Source: Ochromonadaceae sp. CCMP2298 (Eukaryota; Sar; Synurophyceae; Ochromonadales; Ochromonadaceae). From it: a stretch of DNA of 22,864 nt. This document shows, piece after piece, positions 17,109 through 22,864 of this stretch. A model generated the notes under the pieces. The model saw nothing but the letters and a program-made list of their open reading frames with translations. It searched no databases and was not told the DNA's origin. Location of the stretch: NCBI GenBank assembly GCA_026770595.1, contig MU633653.1, forward strand, positions 9,839 to 32,702, read 5' to 3'. Within the stretch, counting starts at the first letter, position 1; every line of letters starts with the position of its first letter. Position numbers and translations under genes: made by a program.

Positions 17109-20100
17109 ATGGAGGCGGACAAGATGGAATCCCTGCTCGACCTGGACATATTGACGGCGGACAAGTCGACCATTTGCGTGCTGAAGGTGCTCGTCAAAAT
17201 ATGGGAGAACAAGCACAAGATGGAGGCCGTGGCAAACCTGGCGGACCTGCTTTGGTGAGAACGCACCCTGCTTGCGCCGTGCAGACACTTCTTATCGGTC
17301 TGCTCCTGCGCTGGTTGTGATTTACCCCATGCCATGCTGATGTTATTCTCTCTGCCTCGTTGCTTTTGGTGAGCGCTCGACATGCTCTGTATAACCATCC
17401 CGCGACCCCTCCCGCGCAGCAAATTCACTGACGAAAAGCGAGTCTTCGACGACATCGAGTTCTACATGCTGGAACTCGCCCACCTCATCATCCACCTCGA
17501 CCAGAACTCGCAAACGCAAGGTCTGGAGAAGTTGGCCATGGTTATTGCGCAGACGAGTATGCACAGCGCGCTGCAGCTGAGCTTCCTGTTCGCCGCAGCG
17601 CTGGAGGACTACCAGCCAGAGAGGGTTAGCGGCACACACAACGCCGCCTGCAACCCCTACTTCTTCCGGCGCTGCTCGAGGCTGCTGCAGGACCTCGAGC
17701 GCGCGGTGATATTCGGCAGCCAAACTCTGACGCACAAGGAGGAGACCGTATTGATGAAGCGCATGTCTATGGACCCACGTCAATCCATGGACGAAATGGA
17801 CGACGCCCAGCTAGGCAGCGAGCTGGCCACGCTCAAAAAGCACGAGATCGCCGCGCGTCTGTCTAGACACACCTCTGATAACTTCTACGACGGGGCGCTG
17901 AACGGCACGCTGCTGTTCAAGCGCAACACGCGCAAGAGCTCTCTGCACACGAAGGGCTGGAAACAGCGCCATTTCGTGGTGGATAATAGGGTGTTGCTGT
18001 GCTTCATGGAGCCCCACTCGGTCAACCCGCTGCGCACCATAGCCCTCCAGTCGTGCCACATCGAGGCCCACCACCTGGACAGTAAGTACGGCGAGACGCG
18101 GTTCGACATAATCAACTACTCGAACAACAACCGCTTCCAGCTGCGCGCGGAGGACAAGGAGCAGCGCGACAAGTGGGTGGCGTTTCTGCGCAGGTGAGAG
18201 ATGGCGCAGATGGGGTGGTGCTGTTGTGGGTTTTATATGTATAAATGCATCTTTCGCAGGACTGCTGCTGCGTCGTCGCTTCCAAACCTCAAATCTTCAC
18301 ACATACAAACCTCACCACACAACCGCAAACACACACAGCGAGGTGTCCGGCGCCCCCCAGGTGGTACTGGATGATATCGAGTGCTCAAGCCTGGGCCCCC
18401 ATTCCCCCTCTCCCACCACCACACAGGAGGGCGACGACTCTGCCTCCCTCTCTCCGCGCAAATGCCCCATCATAGAGGAGCGGGAGATGACGCCTGTGCA
18501 GCGCAAGCGCTTCAACTACTTCAAGCAGGTGCGTCCGACTTTGATTTGTATTAAACCCCAAAACCCCTAACCCCCCTCCTACATACAACCTATAAAACCC
18601 TCCCTCCTACATACTACCTACTACCTATTAAAACCCTCCTACATACTACCTACTACCTATAAAACAGGTACGCGTGCTGCTCACCAACATGACCAACATC
18701 TGCGAGAGGCTGCGGTTCAAGGACCGCACAGTGCGCAAGTTCTTCCTCAGACGGGACATGCACGACCTGCAGATCCCCCCCTTCTCCTACCTGCCCATTG
18801 CCGGGTCCACCGGGAGCTTCACGCAGGTGCCCCCCGCATCCCTGTATTCCCTGCCCTGTGCTGCCCTATCCTGTACTATTATGCCCTATACTGCCCTATC
18901 TGGCTCCACTCCCTGCCCTACATACACTACAGACCCTGAACACCCCCCTCCATCCACATCCCCCACCCTTTATCCAGATTCTGCGCTCCCTGCCCAACGA
19001 GGGCCACGCCTTCTCCACCAAGGCCCGCTGCCCCGCTTTGATGATCTTCGAACTGCAAGTGCATCCCCTGGGAATAGACACCGCCTCCTTCCTGGCCTCT
19101 GAGATGGAGCAGTATGAGGAGGAGCAGGTGATAGATCGCACAGTGGAGGTGCAATGCGGCAGCGCGTCCAGCTGGGAGAACGACTCCTCTACGGCTGAGC
19201 CGGCGTCGGCAGGTTCTGCTGACGACTCGCCCATACCCCAGAAAACCACGCGCGCTATTCCCCTGGGCGAGCAGGGGGGCACGCCGAGTGTTTGGCAGTC
19301 CACAGGCACGGGGTTGGTGCGACTGGGGGCGAGAAAATTGTCCTCTGTGCGCCACAGCCCCACCACCCCTAAGCCCCTCCCCGCCACTACCCAGTGCGCG
19401 GTGGCGGGGGCCATCGCCTGGGCGGGGAAGGCGGGGGGAAAGTCGGACGAGGTTGTCAAGTCGGACGATGTACAGCTCGATATGAAGGAGGAGGAGGGGG
19501 ACGGAGCCACAACAGGAACGCTGATCGGCGAAACCTTCAGCGAGCGCGCCACCCGCCTCAAGGCCAGCTCGCCCTTTGGAGAGCTGCCAGGTTGGAAGCT
19601 GGGCGGCCTGATCGCCAAGTCTAACGACGATGTGAGACAGGAGGTGTTCGTGATGCAGCTGATCCGCTACTACAAGACAGCCTTCGAGGACGCCCACCTG
19701 CCCTGCTGGCTGTACACCTACACGATCCTGTCTACCTCCCAGTCCACGGGTCTTATCGAGCTGATCCCCAACGCAGTCTCGCTGGACGGGCTGAAGAAAA
19801 TTGAAGGGTGAGGGGTGTAGGGAAACGGGGGAGAGCAGGGGGGTCTAACAGAGGAATATATTCCCTCATTCGCCTCATTTCATTATTCACTTATTCACTT
19901 ATTCTCTCCCTCCTTACCATTCCCCAGCTACCCCGGGTCCCTGCGCGCCTACTACGAGCAAACCTACGGCTTCGTCAAGGGAAAGCCCGAACCCCCCGCC
20001 TTCCGCGCCGCCCTCAACAACTACATCACCTCTCTCTCCGCCTACTCCGTCATCTCGTACCTCCTGGGCATCAAGGACCGCCACAACGGCAACATCATGA

Positions 20101-20525
20101 TCGACACTCTGGGCCACCTCATACACATCGACTTCGGCTTCGTATTCGGTCTGGCGCCCGGCAAGGCGGCATCTATGGAGCGCGCGCCCTGGAAGCTGAC
20201 CTGGGAGATGGTGGAGGTGCTGGGGGGGGCTAAGTCCCCAGACTACGAAGAGTACGTACGGCAGTGCGCGCTGGCCCTAGGCGTGGCGCGGCTGCACCAC
20301 AAGCAGGTGAAGGGCCTGATGGAGGTGATGACCTTCCACTCCTCCTACCCCGCCTTCCAGTACAACAATAACGCAATCCGGGACTTCGAGAGGCGGCTGG
20401 CCATCGACGTGCCTGAGAAGGACCTGGAGAGGTTGGTCAGAAGGCTGGTGTACAAAAGTTACGGATCCACAGGCACTTACTTGTATGACGAGTTCCAGCT
20501 GGCGACCAACGGGATCGCTGTGTAG
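17109..20525 (+). CDS. Phosphatidylinositol 4-kinase beta-type (PI4KIII-beta) with PH domain, six exons
   Basis: Exons are 17109-17254, 17420-18193, 18339-18528, 18668-18826, 18978-19807 and 19928-20525. All introns are GT-AG and all phases agree, giving 898 residues. It phosphorylates phosphatidylinositol at position 4 on Golgi and endosomal membranes. Order of parts: an N-terminal helical lipid-kinase-unique region (to about residue 115, ending ALQLSFLFAAALEDYQPE), a PH domain at about 208-307 (GTLLFKR, KGWKQRHFVVDNRVLLCF, FQLRAEDKEQRDKWVAFLRR), a Ser/acidic linker, then the catalytic domain from about 440. The catalytic domain shows AKSNDDVRQE with the ATP-binding Lys, the catalytic loop GIKDRHNGN (750-755 for DRHNGN) and the metal-binding IHIDFGF (DFG 768-770). 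The end, YLYDEFQLATNGI, matches the PI4K-beta C-terminus rather than PI3K or PI4K-alpha. A low-complexity insert of about 170 residues (about 450-620) interrupts the kinase N-lobe, at the site where animal PI4KB also carries a disordered insert. Confidence 0.92.
17255..17419 (+). other. PI4K intron 1
   Basis: GTGAGA donor and CCCGCGCAG acceptor, phase 2. It joins TG with C to give Cys-Lys-Phe. Confidence 0.8.
18194..18338 (+). other. PI4K intron 2
   Basis: GTGAGA donor and ACACACAG acceptor, phase 2. It directly follows the end of the PH domain, so the domain is bounded by a splice site. Confidence 0.8.
18529..18667 (+). other. PI4K intron 3, with tandem repeat
   Basis: GTGCGT donor and TAAAACAG acceptor, phase 0. 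It contains repeated units of the form AAAACCCTCCTACATACTACCTACTACCTAT (about 18595-18665). Confidence 0.85.
18827..18977 (+). other. PI4K intron 4, with CTGCCCTAT repeats
   Basis: GTGCCC donor and TTTATCCAG acceptor, phase 0. It carries several degenerate CTGCCCTATNCTG units (about 18850-18920), which are slippage-type repeats and pyrimidine-rich. Confidence 0.75.
19808..19927 (+). other. PI4K intron 5
   Basis: GTGAGG donor and TTCCCCAG acceptor with a TTATTCACTTATTCTC-type pyrimidine tract, phase 2. It joins GG with C to give Gly-Tyr-Pro-Gly of the kinase domain. Confidence 0.85.
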
Positions 20526-20854
20526 AGAGGCACGGCATGTCTCTGGTCTGTGGTCTGGTCTGGGAGTCTGCAGGTGTACCTTTCAGCGCTGAATCTTTTT
20601 CTTGTTTATATAGCCTGAATGTATAAAATAATCCTATAGTTTCGTATTATATTGATCTATATGCCTATTTTTGGCGAACAAAGGATTAAGAGAACTCTTT
20701 GTCGACAGTCCGCAGCGGCACTGCATAGATGCATGATACAAATAGAACAAATAAACAAGTCGGTGTTCGCTATTAATTAAGGACGGGGGGTTGACGTGGT
20801 GGCTAATCTAACGTCGTACGGTTGTGGCTCTCCACTACGGTAATGTATTAAACC
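20526..20854. other. Convergent 3' region of PI4K and the LRR gene
   Basis: AT-rich, with no gene supported. It is expected to hold the 3' UTRs and polyadenylation signals of both genes; an AATAAAC-like signal occurs near 20750 on the plus strand. Confidence 0.5.
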
Positions 20855-21892
20855 TCAGCCCTCCCGTGGCAGTGTCAGAGAGTACACCTCTCCGAGAGCG
20901 CTCACATCCGTGATGTTACTACAGCGAGTCAGATCCAGTGTATGTACGCTTCCGAGAGCGCTCACATCCCTGATACCCCTACAGCTACTAAGAGTTAGCT
21001 TATGCACGCCTCCGAGAGCGCTCACATCCGTAATACCCTGACAGCCCCATAGAGTCAGCGTATGCACACCTCCGAGAGCACTCACATCTCTGATACCCTC
21101 ACACCAACTAAGATCCAGCATATACACGCCTCCGAGAGCCCTCACATCCGTAATATCCTGAGAGCAACGAAGCCTCAGCGTATGCACGCCTCCCAAAGCA
21201 CTTACATCACTGATACCGTCACAGCAACTAAGATCCAGTGTGTGCACACCTCCGAGAGCACTCACATTCCTGATACCCCTACAGCCTTCAAGATCTAGCG
21301 TATGCACGCCCCCGAGAGCACGCACATCCGTAATATTCTCACAGCAACTTAGATTCAGAGTATGCACACCTCCAAGAGCACTCACATCCGTGATATTCGG
21401 ACAGTGAGTAAGATCCAGCGCATATACGCCTCCGAGAGCGCTCACATCCATGATACACCTACAGCCGGTAAGATTCAGAGTATGCACGCCTCCAAGAGCG
21501 CTCACATCCGTGATACCTCTACAGTCACAAAGATTAACTGCGTACACGCCTGCCAATGCATCCACATTTCCTACATGCTTTCTTGTCCTCATCGTGACGC
21601 TCAAACGAGACCCCAGATATGGAACCAAGTCGAAGCTTGACCTTCCCTCGAAGCACGGTGGCACTGAGTGGCGCTGGGTGCGGAAGACCCAATAAGAAGT
21701 ATCATCGAGCTCGACATCCCATCTGCCCAGGTCGTACCGCAGCCGCAGCAGTTTGCGGGAGCATGCCGAAAGTGCGAAGATATTCTTGTTCGTGAGAAAT
21801 GGCGTGACGGCCAGTGCGAAAGGGCTGCCGAGAAGTTGTGCCCAGTCGGGCTGCTCGGGCTGCGCCATCCTGCAGGAAATCGATGGTCCCAT
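20855..21892 (-). CDS. F-box-like leucine-rich-repeat protein with 20-residue repeats
   Basis: A single-exon frame of 345 residues from the ATG at 21892; an alternative ATG at 21868 begins MAQPEQPD. Residues of about 20-55 (SPFALAVTPFLTNKNIFALSACSRKLLRL) resemble an F-box: a short helix, then the Leu/Cys-rich ACSRKLLRL segment. From about residue 108 to the end there are 11 full repeats and one partial repeat of exactly 20 residues, with consensus DVSALGGVHTLDLSxCxxIT. This is an LRR of the cysteine-containing or BspA-like kind. Such proteins usually bind partners through the curved repeat surface; with an F-box they select substrates for SCF ubiquitin ligases. Near-identical VSALGGVHTL cores with variable surface positions point to recent duplication or homogenisation. 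The target is unknown. Confidence 0.85.
   Translation of the reverse strand: MGPSISCRMAQPEQPDWAQLLGSPFALAVTPFLTNKNIFALSACSRKLLRLRYDLGRWDVELDDTSYWVFRTQRHSVPPCFEGRSSFDLVPYLGSRLSVTMRTRKHVGNVDALAGVYAVNLCDCRGITDVSALGGVHTLNLTGCRCIMDVSALGGVYALDLTHCPNITDVSALGGVHTLNLSCCENITDVRALGGVHTLDLEGCRGIRNVSALGGVHTLDLSCCDGISDVSALGGVHTLRLRCSQDITDVRALGGVYMLDLSWCEGIRDVSALGGVHTLTLWGCQGITDVSALGGVHKLTLSSCRGIRDVSALGSVHTLDLTRCSNITDVSALGEVYSLTLPREG
20861..21568. repeat. 60-bp tandem coding repeat array (about 11.7 units)
   Basis: The period is exactly 60 nt on the minus strand, in frame with the LRR protein. The most conserved part on the plus strand is CTCCGAGAGCRCTCACATCC. Units differ mainly in the half coding for LxLxxCxxI. 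There are no spacers, so it is not a CRISPR array. Confidence 0.95.
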
Positions 21893-22284
21893 TCACTTGA
21901 AAGCATGGGCTGAGAGATTGTGCTTGTGCTGCTCATTCTCTGCCTTTGGTGCGAAAGAAACCGAGGATTGATTGCAAACGATGGCATACTGAGGATTGCA
22001 AAGGAGGATGGCAATGAAGGATTTGGAAGGAGGGTAGGAGGCTGAGAGTGAAGAGGGGGTTAGAATGCTGCCTTTAAAGGTGAACAGAAACAGAGGGGTT
22101 CACCTTTAAAGGTGAACCCTCTGTTCATTCTAACCCCCTCTTCACCCTCACCTCCGGCAATGTTCCTGACAAAACGACTGCAACAAGAATACGACTTAGG
22201 CAAAAGAAACAGAACAGAACACTGCAACTGCCACAGCAGCCCAGCCAATCATCGTTCATCCCTTCTCCAGGCCACAATCAAACG
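21893..22284. promoter_or_regulatory. Divergent promoter region between the LRR gene and the hydroxylase gene
   Basis: 392 nt separate the two divergent starts. It contains the nested inverted repeat 22043-22150; the rest near 22150-22284 is probably the 5' UTR of the plus-strand gene. Confidence 0.5.
22043..22150. repeat. Nested inverted repeat with inner hairpin
   Basis: Outer arms of 25 nt (22043-22067 and 22126-22150) are complementary except at one position. Inside, 22089-22125 forms a near-perfect hairpin (AACAGAGGGGTTCACCTTT against AAAGGTGAACCCTCTGTT, one extra G). A third partial copy, CCTTTAAAGGTGAACAGA, lies at 22071-22088. It could be a small foldback element or a structured promoter/5' UTR site. 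Confidence 0.9.
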
Positions 22285-22702
22285 ATGGAGGAGTTCTTGA
22301 GGGGCTGGTTGGAGAACAGATGGCTGTGCTGGGGAGCGGGTCCTGTCGTGGCCGCAAACGTGGGCTTCTTTTCGACCATGGTGGCGCTCGAGGTGGCGCC
22401 GAGGTTTTTGAGCTCGGCCGCATTCCTCACCTACGGTGGAAAGGACAAGAAGCGCTCGGCTTTCATCCAGGGAACGCAATCGCGGATCTCTTTTTCTCAG
22501 CAGTTGCGCCTGTGCTTCTGGACAATGATTGGCCCCACCGCGATCTTTAACGGCCTTCTCAACGCCGTCATCGCAGATTACCTGTTCCCCTTCAAGTCAG
22601 GGGACTCCCTCTATCCCGCCCTCTGGCTTTTCGTGCTGCAGGTTGTTGGCCTGCTGGTGGTGGGCGACTTCGGGCTATATTGGGGACACCGCATCCAGCA
22701 CG
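22285..22702 (+). CDS. Fatty acid hydroxylase / sterol desaturase family protein, first exon (partial)
   Basis: The frame opens at the ATG at 22285 and gives 139 residues before a GTGAGC donor after the codon CAC (22699-22701) plus one base; the remaining exons lie outside the window. It has several hydrophobic segments (about 17-40, 75-95 and 110-130). The final residues GDFGLYWGHRIQH contain the first histidine box HRIQH, the HxxxH signature of membrane di-iron hydroxylases such as C-4 sterol methyl oxidase, C-5 sterol desaturase and fatty acid hydroxylases, which act in the ER. The later HxxHH boxes should follow in exon 2. If the intron were not spliced, the frame would end at a stop at 22729-22731 after NRTCTP. 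The exact substrate cannot be decided from this part. Confidence 0.78.
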
Positions 22703-22864
22703 GTGAGCCCAACCGCACTTGCACACCCTAACTCCCATGCGTGGATGCGTGCCTCCTTTCGCTCCGCTGGCCCTCGCTCATCGCACTCCCACCCCCTCTA
22801 ACCCCCACTAACCCCTACTCACCACCACTCACCACCACTCACCACCACTCACCACCACTCACCC
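22703..22864 (+). other. Partial intron with (ACCACCACTC)n minisatellite at the window end
   Basis: Starts with the GTGAGC donor. From about 22818 on, a 10-nt unit ACCACCACTC is repeated at least four times and continues to the window edge; before it are CTAACCCC units. Confidence 0.8.

Noticed and set aside
20861-21568. 60-bp periodic array resembling a CRISPR
   Set aside because: There are no unique spacers; the whole unit repeats and stays in frame as LRR coding sequence, in a eukaryotic context.
1-22864. Prokaryotic gene cluster or operon interpretation
   Set aside because: Spliceosomal introns, ORC3, PI4-kinase, a eukaryotic tRNA without CCA, and long non-coding spacers exclude it.

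Overview
The window reads as nuclear DNA of a photosynthetic eukaryote, most likely an ochrophyte (stramenopile) or another alga with a secondary red plastid. It has spliceosomal GT-AG introns of about 80-250 nt, a eukaryotic tRNA-Val(AAC) with an oligo-T Pol III stop, and ORC3 and PI4-kinase beta homologues. A PAP/fibrillin protein starts with a signal peptide followed by Phe at the presumed cleavage site, the ASAF-like pattern of four-membrane plastids. I cannot name the species.

Layout: 7-873 (-) CLYBL-like HpcH/HpaI lyase; 928-1195 foldback repeat; 1350-2049 AT-rich non-autonomous TIR element with duplicated modules; 2205-3261 (+) orphan two-exon gene with a signal or plastid leader; 3262-3703 low-complexity pyrimidine tract; 3704-7862 (-) six-exon ORC3; 7863-8183 bidirectional promoter with a 35-bp palindrome; 8184-8708 (+) mitochondrial-type R-specific hydratase (HTD2-like); 9038-10214 (-) plastid PAP/fibrillin; 10604-11638 (-) fungal-type GH16 glucanase; 11994-14509 (-) a two-exon gene fusing a TcdA/ThiF-family tRNA t6A dehydratase to a TatD-family metal hydrolase; 15169-16272 (-) AT-hook protein; 16664-16736 (-) tRNA-Val; 17109-20525 (+) six-exon PI4-kinase beta with a PH domain; 20855-21892 (-) F-box-like protein with 20-residue leucine-rich repeats; 21893-22284 divergent promoter with a nested inverted repeat; 22285 to the window end (+) first exon of a fatty acid hydroxylase/sterol desaturase family protein, cut by the window edge.

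The genes are mostly unrelated housekeeping genes, as expected for a compact algal chromosome, and do not form a pathway. The strongest candidate for something undescribed is the TcdA-TatD fusion. Its reading frame stays open from the tail of the TcdA fold into a complete TatD domain inside one exon. Secondary points are the orphan gene beside two mobile-like elements, a repeat found just 3' of two neighbouring minus-strand genes, and the 60-bp periodic LRR array. Splice sites were inferred by hand from GT-AG signals, reading-frame continuity and family similarity; no transcript or database evidence was available.
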